A stretch of DNA of 64,000 nt from CAWDMW01 sp963803575 (GCA_963803575.1 CAWDMW010000002.1:372001-436000), one strand, 5' to 3'; positions 42,465-52,444 are shown, counted from the stretch's first letter. Translations and numbers: made by a program. Notes: generated by a model not told the origin, from the letters alone.

Positions 42465-43526
42465 ATGATTATCGGTATGGAAACAATTACCCTAAGTGAT
42501 GAGGTGAAAGCCTCGCTGACCAAACGCCTGAAACCTATTGTGGAAGCAGGAGCTGTGCCTTTTGACGAGTCTGTTGAAAGTAAAAATGTGCAGAAAGAAG
42601 TACAGTCTATTGTAGGTGGGATCTTAAAAGAAGAATTGCCGCAGGATGTATTAAAGCATTTGCAAGCCATACAGGATTGCAAAGAGCATACCATGCTTAT
42701 CAAAAACATGCCAACGCTGGATACGTATTTGCCACCAACGCCGCAAGCATATGGGGTAGATAATGTTGGGGGGTACTCCAATCTTATATTAATGGGAATG
42801 TCTGCTTTAGAGGGACAGCATTCACCTAGTGCAACCAGTATTGTGGCAAGGAGTATTTCCATGAATGATGATAATCATGTGGCTGTACATAGTAAGCACC
42901 GCGATTCCCCTGAACAAAACATGAACGCGCTATATTGTTTAAAAGGAGAAAAGGTTGCGACTAACTTTTTCTCTTTTAATGATATTGCCACCCACCCTGA
43001 TATAGCTCCTCATCTGGATACGCTGATGCAGCCACTATTTGAAGAATATAAACTACCGATTGATCCAGATAAAGCTTTGGAAAAAACGCAGGAAGCCACT
43101 CCTTTGATTCAGCAGTATGATGATGGAACATATGCTGGCACCGAAATGTATAAATACCGGAAGAGTTCGTTCAGGGAGGTTCGCGGTGCAACAGCTCAAG
43201 CACAGGAAGCGTGGGAGACACTTGAAACATTGACCAATCAGCAAGAGATGCAACCTTCTGATTCTGTTATATTAGATAAAGGCGATATGGTAGTTTTTCA
43301 GGAAATATTGGGAATTCATGACCGTGATGCATATGTTGCGCGTGAAGCTCCTGATGAGCGAAGGTGGTTAAAGCGCGCTGACAGGTACCATCAAAAAGGT
43401 GCGGTCACACTGAAAGAAGACTCTGAAGCACTTGCCGTGTCCGAGCAGGCATTGCCGGAATTGATTGCACAAAGACGTCAGGAGCTGGGAATGGATGCAT
43501 CCTCTATCAGCTGCCCGATTCGGTGA
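42465..43526 (+). CDS. clavaminate synthase-like (Fe(II)/2-oxoglutarate) oxygenase homologue
   Basis: A 353-residue protein resembling the clavaminate synthase/TauD group. I see the likely iron-binding segment HSKHRDSPEQNMNALY near 140-156, where HRD could be the HxD motif, the KGEKVATNFFSF strand, and the late segment GDMVVFQEILGIHDRDAY with the distal His followed by EAPDERRWLKR, the usual place of the 2-oxoglutarate-binding Arg. The first 80 residues are an added helical part. Related enzymes hydroxylate amino acids or small molecules. Substrate unknown. The match is by motif order only. Confidence 0.6.
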   Translation: MIIGMETITLSDEVKASLTKRLKPIVEAGAVPFDESVESKNVQKEVQSIVGGILKEELPQDVLKHLQAIQDCKEHTMLIKNMPTLDTYLPPTPQAYGVDNVGGYSNLILMGMSALEGQHSPSATSIVARSISMNDDNHVAVHSKHRDSPEQNMNALYCLKGEKVATNFFSFNDIATHPDIAPHLDTLMQPLFEEYKLPIDPDKALEKTQEATPLIQQYDDGTYAGTEMYKYRKSSFREVRGATAQAQEAWETLETLTNQQEMQPSDSVILDKGDMVVFQEILGIHDRDAYVAREAPDERRWLKRADRYHQKGAVTLKEDSEALAVSEQALPELIAQRRQELGMDASSISCPIR

Positions 43527-43531
43527 TGATG

Positions 43532-46500
43532 CTACGTCACTGTCAGCAATGCAGGATTAGTGCTGACATAGAGCAACTGGCACTGGATGTTATGTGTCGG
43601 ATATAGGGGGGTCAGTAGCTCTCGGTAGCTGTGCATCTGATGGCGATATGATGCGGTGATGTCTGATTCATTTAGGGGCTGGATGCCTGTCTTAATGTCA
43701 ATGATGGATACGTTAGCAGATGTTACGATAAGCCGGTCTATCTGGCCAGACATGGCACCATGCGTTTGGGTTTTGCCGATGACAGGCACTTCTGCCATGG
43801 CAGGTTGTTCCAGCAGCATAACGATGGTTTGATGCTCATGCAATGCAGCTAAGGTGTTGTATAATTCATGATGTAATGAAGTTGGTAGCTGGCTGGCATG
43901 ATGACGTAGCCATTCAGGAAGCTGTTGTAGGAACGTAGCATAGGATTGATTGGTTTGCCATTCCAGTGCGCGATGAATCAGGATGCCACGCTGTATCGCC
44001 TCTTGCGCATTACGTGTTACATGATTCGCTGATGCTGAATGAGTAGCAGCAGGCCTGTCATTGTCAGATGGTTTGGCAAAGTGTAGGGTTTCTGGCAGGT
44101 GGGCGACTGGTTGCGTCCATGCTTCCGGTAGTGAAGGAGGAGCAGGTGCTTGCGTTGGTGGTTGATGCGCTTTGGCATAATGCTTATGACGGTGATAGGC
44201 GTAACCTTGCCCAACGGCTTGCAACCCGTCTTGCTGCCAGTAGGTTTCTGGATCTAAAGCGATTGAATCCAGAGATTGCATGGCGTGTTCTATTTGGTGG
44301 TACCATGAATCTGGCGGAATGTCGGATGCTTTTTTAGGCAGGCTGGCAAAGAGGTGTAATTCATCGCAAGCGCGTGTAAGTGCAACGTAGAGTAGCCTTT
44401 GTGCTTCCTGTGCGTCTTTGTGTTTATGTGCCTCAATGACGGGTTTCAGGGAAGCGGGCATAGTCTCGCTGGTCGGGCGATACCAGATGGTGGGGGTGGC
44501 ATGTGCATCATCGTACACAAGCCGGTCTTTACTGTTATGTTCTGTGGTGATGGTATCAGGTAAGATCACGATAGGGGCTTCAAGTCCTTTGGCCCCGTGA
44601 ATAGTCATGATACGCACCACATTGCCCATCTCCTGCATATTGCGTTTGATACTGGCGCGGTTTTCAGGCATCCAGCTGAGGAAGCCTTGCAAGGATGCGT
44701 CCGGGTGTGTGGCTTCGTAATGCTGGCATTCATAAAGGAAATGCTGGAGTACGTCGCGCACTCCGTCTCCCATACAAGCTGCGTAGCGATCTATGGCGCC
44801 GTGGCCATAAAGTAAGGAAGTGAACAGATGAGACGGGCGTTGCCATGTGGCGTGTTGACGAAAATGGGTGATGTCTTCTACGATAGTGCTATGGTGCGTC
44901 TGCAATGCTCGCCAGACAGTAGTGTGTTCATCTCTTCCGGCGCACAAGCCCGTCAATGTGTCATAATTCAGCCGGTATAGGGGGGAAACCAGAATGGCAG
45001 CGAGTGATGCATCGTCCGTGGTGTCCAGCAACACATTGCCCCATGCCAGCAAGTCCTGCACGGCGATATGATCGGTCACTGTCAGCCTGTCCTGCCCGCC
45101 GACTGGCACACCTGCATCACGTAAGGCACGCTGTAGCATAGCAGCAATATCTTTGCGGCTTCGCAAAAGGATGAGAATGTCTTGTGGTTGAATGGGTTTA
45201 CCTGTCGCGGGGAGGTGGCGTGGCTCGCTTAGCCAGTCCTGAATCATGTCTGCAATATGGATGATGACTGCCTGACGAGGGGACGGTGGTGTGGTGCGCT
45301 CATCAGCGCGTTGCCAGTCTGGCGTATCAGTGGCTGTGTTACTGGTTGCACATGCCGGATGCAGATAGACAGACCCTGCACATTGCTCGCGGAATGCATA
45401 ATGGCGTGTAAGAGTAGCATCGTATGATACGGCATGGTGGGCATCTGGTTCTTTGAAGATGGTATCAACTAGTGAAAGTATGGCATCGGATGAGCGAAAC
45501 GAGGTTTGCATGGGTACGTTGTGAAAGGGCTGGTCAGCGGCCTTTGCCTGATTGCGGTAATAGGCTTCCTGCTGATGGAAGGCTTGTGGTGCCGCTCCCT
45601 GAAAGCCAAAGATAGACTGTTTGCCATCCCCTACCACAAAGAGTGTGCGGTGCTGCGTGGCTTGTGTAGCGTAAAATTCTTCACATAGGCGTTTCGTGAT
45701 GCGCCACTGCCTGTCTGACGTGTCTTGCGCTTCATCAATGAGCAGATGGTTAATGCGGCCATCCAGCCGATACAGTACCCACGCAGCGGTGTCTGATTGC
45801 TCCAGCAATGATTGTGTATAAGTAATAAGGTCATCATAATCAAGCTGGTTATGTTGCAATTTCTCTGCTCGGTACAACACAAATAATTCTGCTGCCAGAT
45901 CATAGAGCATGATGGTGGTCTTAATTGCATCCAGCATAAGCCGGTCGCGCCGATATTCTTCGCAGCACCGCGCCAGTGCTTCCACTTCCATGGCAACATC
46001 CGGGTGTGCCTGAATGGCTTTGGTTGGAAAGCGTTTATTGATGGTATGTTTGGCGGTTAACACATTAGAGGCAAACACATCCGCTGCACATCCGCTGAAT
46101 GGCTGGTTCAGGAAATACCGCAAGTGACTGGCAAATGTCTGGTCCGTTTTTGCGCCAAACTCGTCCAGTTTGTCGGCGTAACTTAGCAGTTGCTGTTTCC
46201 GCGTATGATCATAGCCTAAGTAATGTATCGCTAAGCTATCAGCGGTGGTTTCAGGTGAAAGCCCTCCGGTACAGTAAAGCTGGGTAATGCTGGCGTGTCG
46301 GGTGTCGGGGTCATAGATGATGGGTAGAAATAAGCGTTGATGCTGGATCAGCATGGTAATGATCTCGTCAAAGCCATACTCGCTGGTGTGATGGGTCAGA
46401 TGACGTATGACACTAGCAATGCGGCTATCTGTATCGTTACTGGCTTGGCGCAGAAGCTGGCGTTTGGCACGGTAGAGTAGCTGCGTTTGTTCACGGTCAT

Positions 46501-46948
46501 CAATAATGCTAAATCCGGCAGCAATTCCTGCTTCCTGCGGGAATTGTTCCAGCACACTTTGACAAAATGCGTGAATGGTCAGGATACGCAAGCCGGGCAT
46601 GGCATCGCTAAGTTGCAGGAAGATACGCCGCGCAATTAAGCACGTGTCAGAATCAGGCGTTTTTCTGGTTAGGGTGTGCAGTGCTTGCGTTAGCTCTGCT
46701 TGCGGCATTCTCACCCACTTGCGACTGCGGTCGATCATGCGGCTAAGCATTTCCGCTGCACCGTTTTTGGTGTAGGTCAGGCACAATATGTGGGATGGGT
46801 CTTCCCCACGAAGCAACAAGCGCAGTAGCCGATCTACCAGCACTTTGGTTTTACCTGATCCGGCATTGGCGGATACCCACACGGATGCATCCGGATCAGA
46901 CGCCTGGCGCTGACGTTCGCTTGGGTCAGGCAGGGATTGCGCTGACAT
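43532..46948 (-). CDS. addA: double-strand break repair helicase-nuclease AddA
   Basis: Alphaproteobacterial-type AddA, the UvrD-like helicase and nuclease subunit of the AddAB recombination complex. The 1138-residue product has Walker A ANAGSGKT at 27-34, helicase motifs LCLTYTKNGAAEML, LLIDEAQDTSDRQW, GDGKQSIFGFQGA, IMTIHGAKGLEAPIV and LYVALTRACDELHLF, and a C-terminal RecB-type nuclease region with SGQIDRLIV and IIDIKTG. I start at the ATG at 46948, 7 bp after dxs; a longer frame into dxs exists. The addB gene, usually directly upstream in this class, is not adjacent. Confidence 0.93.
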   Translation of the reverse strand: MSAQSLPDPSERQRQASDPDASVWVSANAGSGKTKVLVDRLLRLLLRGEDPSHILCLTYTKNGAAEMLSRMIDRSRKWVRMPQAELTQALHTLTRKTPDSDTCLIARRIFLQLSDAMPGLRILTIHAFCQSVLEQFPQEAGIAAGFSIIDDREQTQLLYRAKRQLLRQASNDTDSRIASVIRHLTHHTSEYGFDEIITMLIQHQRLFLPIIYDPDTRHASITQLYCTGGLSPETTADSLAIHYLGYDHTRKQQLLSYADKLDEFGAKTDQTFASHLRYFLNQPFSGCAADVFASNVLTAKHTINKRFPTKAIQAHPDVAMEVEALARCCEEYRRDRLMLDAIKTTIMLYDLAAELFVLYRAEKLQHNQLDYDDLITYTQSLLEQSDTAAWVLYRLDGRINHLLIDEAQDTSDRQWRITKRLCEEFYATQATQHRTLFVVGDGKQSIFGFQGAAPQAFHQQEAYYRNQAKAADQPFHNVPMQTSFRSSDAILSLVDTIFKEPDAHHAVSYDATLTRHYAFREQCAGSVYLHPACATSNTATDTPDWQRADERTTPPSPRQAVIIHIADMIQDWLSEPRHLPATGKPIQPQDILILLRSRKDIAAMLQRALRDAGVPVGGQDRLTVTDHIAVQDLLAWGNVLLDTTDDASLAAILVSPLYRLNYDTLTGLCAGRDEHTTVWRALQTHHSTIVEDITHFRQHATWQRPSHLFTSLLYGHGAIDRYAACMGDGVRDVLQHFLYECQHYEATHPDASLQGFLSWMPENRASIKRNMQEMGNVVRIMTIHGAKGLEAPIVILPDTITTEHNSKDRLVYDDAHATPTIWYRPTSETMPASLKPVIEAHKHKDAQEAQRLLYVALTRACDELHLFASLPKKASDIPPDSWYHQIEHAMQSLDSIALDPETYWQQDGLQAVGQGYAYHRHKHYAKAHQPPTQAPAPPSLPEAWTQPVAHLPETLHFAKPSDNDRPAATHSASANHVTRNAQEAIQRGILIHRALEWQTNQSYATFLQQLPEWLRHHASQLPTSLHHELYNTLAALHEHQTIVMLLEQPAMAEVPVIGKTQTHGAMSGQIDRLIVTSANVSIIDIKTGIQPLNESDITASYRHQMHSYRELLTPLYPTHNIQCQLLYVSTNPALLTVT

Positions 46949-46955
46949 GGGTTGC

Positions 46956-48839
46956 TTATGTCCGGTGTAGTGAGGTAATAAGGTCAGCAATAGCGCTGGC
47001 ATCCATGCCGGCTTCTGCGTACATGGCTTCCGGATCACCGTGATGCTGGAATTTGTCTGGTAGGGTGAGGGGGCGCAATTTGGGCAAGTGTTGCGGTGCT
47101 TGTGTAGCCAGCATCTGCATTACTTGCGCGGCAAACCCACCGCTACTGCCTTCTTCTAACGTGATAATCGTATCATACTTTGCACACCATGCAGTGATGA
47201 GTGCTTCATCCAGCGGTTTGGCAAAGCGTGCATCCGCTATGGCGATTGCCACACCTGATTGCTTGACTGCTTTAATGCAGGCATCCAGTCTGCCACCAAA
47301 GCTGATAATGGCTATGCATGCATCATCTGGCTGGTCAATAATGCGCCCTTTGCCAATAGGTAAGCGTTCTGGCTGAGTCGGCAAAGCAAGGCCGCGCCCG
47401 CTGCCTCTGGGGTAGCGAAATGCGATGGGGCCAGTGTCGTGATGGGCGGCGGTATGTACCATATGAACCAGTTCTGCTTCATCACCTGCTGCCATAACCA
47501 CCATATTAGGCAAGCAACACAGAAACGCGACATCAAACATACCGGCATGGGTTGCGCCATCTGCTCCCACCAGACCCGCGCGATCAATGGCAAAGCGTAC
47601 AGGCAAGTTCTGAATTGCAACGTCATGTACGATCTGGTCATAGGCGCGCTGCAGGAAGGTGGAATAAATCGCAACGAACGGTTTTAACCCCTGACAGGCC
47701 ATGCCCGCAGCAAAGGTAACAGCGTGCTGCTCGGCAATCCCTACATCATAGCAGCGTTTAGGGTGCGACGTAGCGAACCGATCCAGCCCCGTGCCACAAG
47801 GCATGGCAGCGGTGACAGCCACAATGGTTGGGTCGCTGGCAGCTTCCTGAATGAGGGCATCTGCAAACACATGGGTGTAAGACGGGATGGTTGCTGTACT
47901 GGCCTGTTGCTTACCAGAGTCGGGGTCAAATGTTCCAACGCCATGGTATTTGTTTGAGCTGGACTCCGCAGGTGCGTAGCCTTTGCCCTTCTTTGTGACG
48001 ACATGAATGAGAACGGGGCGATCATGGTCTACACTACGCGCCCGTTTCATCACGTAACATAATGCGTCAATATCATGGCCATCAACAGGGCCAATATAAT
48101 ACATGCCCAGTTCTTCAAAAATGGAACCACCACCCACTGTAACGCTGCGTGCATATTGCTCGGCGCGTTTTGCAGCGTAGCGTATGGGGGAGGGCAGATG
48201 TTCCGTGATTTGTTTGCCTACATCGCGCACATGCTGGTAGGTTTGTGATGAAGCCAGCCGTGAGAGGTGGCTACTCATCGCGCCTACTGGGGGGGCAATA
48301 GACATGTCATTATCATTTAAGATGACGGTCATACGTGTTTTCATCGCACCGGCATTATTCAGTGCTTCATAGGCCATGCCGGCACTCATGGCACCATCCC
48401 CAATGATGGCGGCAACGTGGTAATCCTTACCCAATTGGTCACGCGCTTCTGCCATGCCCAGTGCCGCTGAAATGGATGTGGAACTATGGCCGGCACCGAA
48501 CGCATCATAGGTACTTTCAGACATCTTGCAAAAGCCGGATAAGCCCCCTTCTTTGCGAAGGGTGTGCATGTTTTCGCGCCGTCCTGTCAAGATTTTATGA
48601 GGATAGGCCTGATGCCCGACATCCCATATGAGCTGATCTTGCGGAGTGTTAAAGATATAATGCAGGGCAACAGTTAACTCTACTACGCCTAAGCCCGCTC
48701 CCAAATGCCCGCCAGTGCGTGAAACCTGCTGGATCAGGTCATGGCGCAGTTCATTTGCCAGTGTCGGTAACTGGCGTGGCGAGAGCAGGCGCAGATCAGC
48801 CGGGGAATGGATGGTGTCGAGTAAGGGAGTCATAGACAT
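46956..48839 (-). CDS. dxs: 1-deoxy-D-xylulose-5-phosphate synthase
   Basis: Thiamine-diphosphate enzyme that joins pyruvate and glyceraldehyde 3-phosphate in the first step of the MEP pathway. The 627-residue protein has GGHLGAGLGVVELTVALHY near 43-61, the TPP/Mg motif VAAIIGDGAMSAGMAYEALNNAG near 142-164, the transketolase-like AEQHAVTFAAGMA (catalytic Glu) and the C-terminal EEGSSGGFAAQVM. Full length. Located just upstream of addA on the minus strand. Confidence 0.97.
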   Translation of the reverse strand: MSMTPLLDTIHSPADLRLLSPRQLPTLANELRHDLIQQVSRTGGHLGAGLGVVELTVALHYIFNTPQDQLIWDVGHQAYPHKILTGRRENMHTLRKEGGLSGFCKMSESTYDAFGAGHSSTSISAALGMAEARDQLGKDYHVAAIIGDGAMSAGMAYEALNNAGAMKTRMTVILNDNDMSIAPPVGAMSSHLSRLASSQTYQHVRDVGKQITEHLPSPIRYAAKRAEQYARSVTVGGGSIFEELGMYYIGPVDGHDIDALCYVMKRARSVDHDRPVLIHVVTKKGKGYAPAESSSNKYHGVGTFDPDSGKQQASTATIPSYTHVFADALIQEAASDPTIVAVTAAMPCGTGLDRFATSHPKRCYDVGIAEQHAVTFAAGMACQGLKPFVAIYSTFLQRAYDQIVHDVAIQNLPVRFAIDRAGLVGADGATHAGMFDVAFLCCLPNMVVMAAGDEAELVHMVHTAAHHDTGPIAFRYPRGSGRGLALPTQPERLPIGKGRIIDQPDDACIAIISFGGRLDACIKAVKQSGVAIAIADARFAKPLDEALITAWCAKYDTIITLEEGSSGGFAAQVMQMLATQAPQHLPKLRPLTLPDKFQHHGDPEAMYAEAGMDASAIADLITSLHRT

Positions 48840-49046
48840 AGCCGCATAAAATAGCGTGTAATGGGCAATGTGGCAAGCATTTGTGATTCATACAGAAACA
48901 TGAAGGTTCATCTTCTATTAAGGACTAGCTTTCGCTGTTTGTGTATGCTACGGTTCATGCGTATCTCACCCTCGGGCTTTGTCATGCATTTTGGTATGTT
49001 TGGCGTCTTTTTATCATCTTTGTGATGCGAGGGTGACTAGGTTTTG

Positions 49047-49075
49047 TTGAGTTTTTATAATTTATTGTGTATAAT
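49047..49075 (+). promoter_or_regulatory. IS5 copy 2 internal promoter
   Basis: TTGAGT, 17 bases, TATAAT, identical to the site in copy 1. Confidence 0.7.
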
Positions 49076-49096
49076 CGATGGAATTGAGGAGGTTTT

Positions 49097-49851
49097 ATGT
49101 CTTATACACAACGAATTGGTCAGCATCAGTGGGATTCTATCTATATGTATCTAAACGACTTTGCGAACATATATACTAAGAACGAGGCCGATTGTCGTCG
49201 CTTTGTTGAAGCGGTGTTTTGGATGGCGCGTTCGGGGTCACAATGGCGACTTTTGCCGCCAGAATATGGCGCATGGAATACGGTCTATCGCCGCTTTTCG
49301 GATTGGGCAAAGAAGGGCGTATGGTATAAAATGATGTATTATTTTCAGAATGATCGCGATATGGAGTACATCATGATTGACTCCACTATTTTGCGTGCCC
49401 ACGCTTGCGCCAGCCCTTCAAAAGCAAACAAGATGATGAAGGGCTAGGGCGATCCTGCGGCGGATTCTCTACAAAAATTCACGCTGTTTGCGATGCTTTG
49501 GGCAACCCACTTCGCTTTATTATCACGCCAGGTCAGCGCCACGATGTTTCACAAGCTATTGATATCATTAGTGGAATTAATACGCAAGCGTTATTAGCTG
49601 ATAAAGGGTATGATTCAGACGAGCTGCGGGAGTTTGTCCAAAAATCAGGTGCGGCTGCGCATATTCCGCCACGAAAAAATCGGCTGAAAGAGAAAATTTA
49701 CGATGAGCATCTTTATAAAGAGCGCCATAAAGTGGAGTGCTTATTTGGTTTTCTAAAGCATTACAGGAGGTTATTTGCACGGTTTGATAAAACCAAACAA
49801 AACTTCTCTGCTTTCCTCCATTTTGTCGGCGCACTTCAATGGCTAAAATAA
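49097..49851 (+). CDS. IS5 family transposase copy 2, two frames joined by -1 frameshift
   Basis: As copy 1: OrfA 49097-49447 and the second frame to 49851 with all three catalytic acids. One amino-acid difference is visible in the second frame (KIYDEHLYKE against KIYDENLYKE). Confidence 0.92.
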
Positions 49852-49897
49852 AAATCTCAACAGAACCTATACACAATACATATTACTCAAAAAAATC

Positions 49898-50306
49898 ATG
49901 TTGAACTTTAACCGTTTTGCTGGTCCCGTTGCTTTTGGTTTGATTCTTCTTACAAATGCTCCGGCGTTTGCTTTCAGAATTACAGAGGCGCAATTAGGTA
50001 TACTAAAACGATTTCACTTTTTTAACGTTAGATGGAGACAGGGACTGTGGCAATGAAGTAATTTTAAAGAAGACACCTACAACTATTACCCTTCTTTTTG
50101 ATGGGCAGAGCGACACTATGGTGTATCGCACCATCTATAGGCAGATATGGCAGCGCCAGGATAGCCAGCTGATACCAGTATTAGTTCCCCGCCTTTATGT
50201 GGTACAACAGCCGTATAACATAAAGTTATGGGTTGAAGCCCGTGATGCGATGGTTGGCGGCTGCCAGCCTCGCGTCAATCAATTTACTGATTCACCACCT
50301 GAATAG
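49898..50306 (+). pseudogene. frameshifted gene for a small secreted protein
   Basis: Starting at ATG 49898 the product has a Sec signal (FAGPVAFGLILLTNAPAFA) and then TEAQLGILK; within the run CTAAAACG at 50004-50009 the frame is lost and stops. One base out of frame the protein goes on as NDFTFLTLDGDRDCGNEVIL, then TITLLFDGQSDTMVYRTIYR and ends GGCQPRVNQFTDSPPE at 50306, next to a strong terminator. Removing one A from the run of four would restore a single 135-residue periplasmic protein. Immediately downstream of IS5 copy 2, which may carry its former promoter away. No family recognised. Confidence 0.7.
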
Positions 50307-50353
50307 AGATGCTTGCATAACGCAGTCATTCTCTATTTAGGTGGTGTTTTTTT
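50293..50353 (+). terminator. strong Rho-independent terminator
   Basis: CACCACCTGAATAGAGA (50293-50309) pairs with TCTCTATTTAGGTGGTG (50330-50346) with a 20-base loop, followed by seven T. It starts within the last codons of the frameshifted gene and overlaps the end of the esterase gene on the other strand. Confidence 0.9.
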
Positions 50354-51208
50354 GCCTGCATGGTGATTCAGGTAAGCGATGATATCTTCCATGACTGGCT
50401 GGTCTGTGGAAAACAGGGAGGAGAAATCACCCAATATCGTGAGGTGGCTAATATCATCATACTGCTTAATCATCACCTTTCCACCTGCTTGCCCAATGGC
50501 GCTTTGCAATCTTTCAATATTGATGAACCCGACAATATTATCCTTTTTACCGTGCAGAAGCAGCATAGGCGGCTCTGTGCCATCAATGAAGTGAGAGGCT
50601 TGCATACGGGTTGCACCGTATTTATCTATTTGAAAAATGTTACGGTACTTTTTGGCCGTGGGGGTGAAATGGTATGGCCCGGCTAACCCAACGAATGAGC
50701 GGTAAACATTGGGTGATAGGTTGTGCTGTTGCAAAAACTGCTTATCTGCCAGTAACATCACTCCTATATGCGCGCCTGCTGAATGCCCCATCAGATGCAT
50801 ATTGCCTGCGTCCCCACCATACTCACGGCTATGTGTATACACCCAATCGGTGAGTAAGGCTGCGTCATGTTGAAACGCCGGATAATGTGCTTGCGGGTAT
50901 TTGACATAGTCACCTATCACCACCATATAGCCTTGGCTGGTTAACTGGTCTGCGATAAAGGCGTAATCATCCTTATCACCGGATGTCCAGCCGCCACCAT
51001 AGAGGAACACCACTACAGGCGCAGGCGCGATGGAGTGTTGAGTTGGTTGATAAACATCCAGCTTTTGCCATGGCTGCTTGCCATACGCGATGTCTGAGGC
51101 AAGGGTATAATGCTCATTGCTGCGATGTCCAGCGTTGGCCAGAAACAGTGCAGCGCTTTGGCATCCGGTAAGGGTGAGGATGGAGGCAAGGAGGAAGATG
51201 CATTTCAT
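50333..51208 (-). CDS. alpha/beta-hydrolase lipoprotein (esterase, BD-FAE-like)
   Basis: A 291-residue alpha/beta-hydrolase fold protein with a lipoprotein signal (MKCIFLLASILTLTGC, lipobox LTGC), so probably bound to the periplasmic face of a membrane. Visible: an oxyanion loop VVVFLYGGGWTSGDKDDY (HGGGW in most relatives, here YGGGW), the nucleophile Ser in LMGHSAGAHIG, an acidic residue in LLHGKKDNIVG and His in YDDISHLTILG. Fits carboxylesterases acting on short acyl esters, such as acetylated polysaccharides or formylkynurenine-type substrates. Monocistronic. Confidence 0.9.
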   Translation of the reverse strand: MKCIFLLASILTLTGCQSAALFLANAGHRSNEHYTLASDIAYGKQPWQKLDVYQPTQHSIAPAPVVVFLYGGGWTSGDKDDYAFIADQLTSQGYMVVIGDYVKYPQAHYPAFQHDAALLTDWVYTHSREYGGDAGNMHLMGHSAGAHIGVMLLADKQFLQQHNLSPNVYRSFVGLAGPYHFTPTAKKYRNIFQIDKYGATRMQASHFIDGTEPPMLLLHGKKDNIVGFINIERLQSAIGQAGGKVMIKQYDDISHLTILGDFSSLFSTDQPVMEDIIAYLNHHAGKKTPPK

Positions 51209-51357
51209 ATATGTCTATATAGGGCAAAATACGGTGCAAAAAATAGCTTGCAGATTTGTTTTAAGGGTAAACTTTTCTTGGAAGAAAGCATCTTTACGTT
51301 GAATTTCTACGGATAAGGGGTTACGTTTGACTCCGGGCAATAAAGGGAAAAATACCG

Positions 51358-51741
51358 ATGAAAATACACTCGCTAATTCTGGTTTCGGGCTTGTTTTTGA
51401 CAGCATGTTCGTCAAGTGACACGAGTTTTTTGGATGACGCTAAGCAGCAAGGTGCGCAGAACACGAAAGTCGTAAAGGATTGGGAGAAAGGGCAGGAAAT
51501 GCTTGAGGATGGACAGGATCTCGTAAGAAAAGGAAAGAATAATATTAAAGAGGGCAGATCGCTTATTGATGACGGGCAAGACCAACAGGAAGAAGGTCAA
51601 CGTCTCATTCAGCAGGCAGATCGTATCAAGCATCAGGCAGAAGACGAATTTAGGCAAATGAAACATCGTACGACTACTATGCCGTCTGGTTATGGAAATA
51701 TAGATGATTACCAAACTATGCCATATTACCCGGCAGATTAG
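51358..51741 (+). CDS. lipoprotein with seven-residue glycine repeats
   Basis: A 127-residue lipoprotein (MKIHSLILVSGLFLTAC, lipobox LTAC). The mature part has a Gly every seven residues from about 43 to 85 (GQEMLEDGQDLVRKG, then GKNNIKEGRSLIDDG and GQDQQEEGQRLIQQ), the pattern of long amphipathic helices with a small-residue stripe, as in some membrane-lining or coiled-coil proteins. The end is Tyr/Pro-rich (DDYQTMPYYPAD). Not recognised; an envelope spacer role is conceivable. Confidence 0.75.
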   Translation: MKIHSLILVSGLFLTACSSSDTSFLDDAKQQGAQNTKVVKDWEKGQEMLEDGQDLVRKGKNNIKEGRSLIDDGQDQQEEGQRLIQQADRIKHQAEDEFRQMKHRTTTMPSGYGNIDDYQTMPYYPAD

Positions 51742-51832
51742 TCTTCGTTCGGGGGGATAGGCACTTTTCCAATAAGACTCATGACATTGTGGAATTGCAC
51801 TCACGATTGACTATATCGTCCAGATACCATGC

Positions 51833-51867
51833 AAAAAAATAGCGAATCCTCGGCAAAGGATTCGCTA
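51833..51867 (-). terminator. Rho-independent terminator of the 51876 gene
   Basis: TAGCGAATCCT (51840-51850) pairs perfectly with AGGATTCGCTA (51857-51867); on the minus strand it is followed by seven T. Confidence 0.93.
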
Positions 51868-51875
51868 AGAGTAAT

Positions 51876-52175
51876 TTATTCTGGTGTTAGGCCGCCTCCT
51901 CCATCGGGGTCATGCATGTACTGATACACTTCATAGGCAGACTTAAGGATGCTTTTAGGAAAGACAACTCCACTCTCAACCACACATGGAAGATCAAGAT
52001 CTTCTATTTTAAACCATAGTTTTTGTATGGTACTCCATGGAACATTGACGTTTTTAGTTGGAGCGTCATTGAAATCAAGTAACCCTTCTTTGGGAAGGGT
52101 TGCAAGAAATCGTACTCCGTAACGACCCATGTCTGCGATCATTGTAACCATCAAATTAGTAGTCATCTTAGTCAT
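51876..52175 (-). CDS. small hypothetical protein with a paralogous fragment at 57.6 kb
   Basis: A 99-residue protein without signal or membrane helix. The stretch NVPWSTIQKLWFKIEDLDLP then VFPKSILKSAYEVYQYMHD matches the translated fragment at 57533-57735 (DLEWKQVKLLYDALKENGL; LFPKNVVVQAYDICQFV) over about 50 residues, so both belong to one uncharacterised family. Ends in a Gly-rich tail. Followed by a strong terminator. Function unknown. Confidence 0.65.
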   Translation of the reverse strand: MTKMTTNLMVTMIADMGRYGVRFLATLPKEGLLDFNDAPTKNVNVPWSTIQKLWFKIEDLDLPCVVESGVVFPKSILKSAYEVYQYMHDPDGGGGLTPE

Positions 52176-52444
52176 GATAAAAAATCAGGCCATATCTAAA
52201 CAATAGCTTTAAGCTTACAGAAAGCCTTACGTAAAAGCAACCAAAATTGAACTCTTGGATTAAGAAGCTATTATTGTTACGAGGTATACGCAAGGTGTTA
52301 ATAGTTTTATCACAACTAAGTGCGGGTTATCAGCTATGACGTTGGGTGTTTTTGATTGGTTCGTATTGCCAGTACAAAAAATATTTGACGACTATAGCCA
52401 AGATATGTTAACTTTATATTAATAATTTAAGGTGGTGTTACTGA

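Larger units (their letters stand above)
49040..49867 (+). mobile_element. IS5 family insertion sequence, copy 2
   Basis: 828 bp, the same ends, promoter and frames as the copy at 21232-22059; flanked by TA at 49038-49039 and 49868-49869. Differs from copy 1 at about five bases, so the two transposed recently. Confidence 0.94.

Noticed and set aside
52336..52422. 28-codon frame before the 52445 gene
   Set aside because: No ribosome binding site and no other support.
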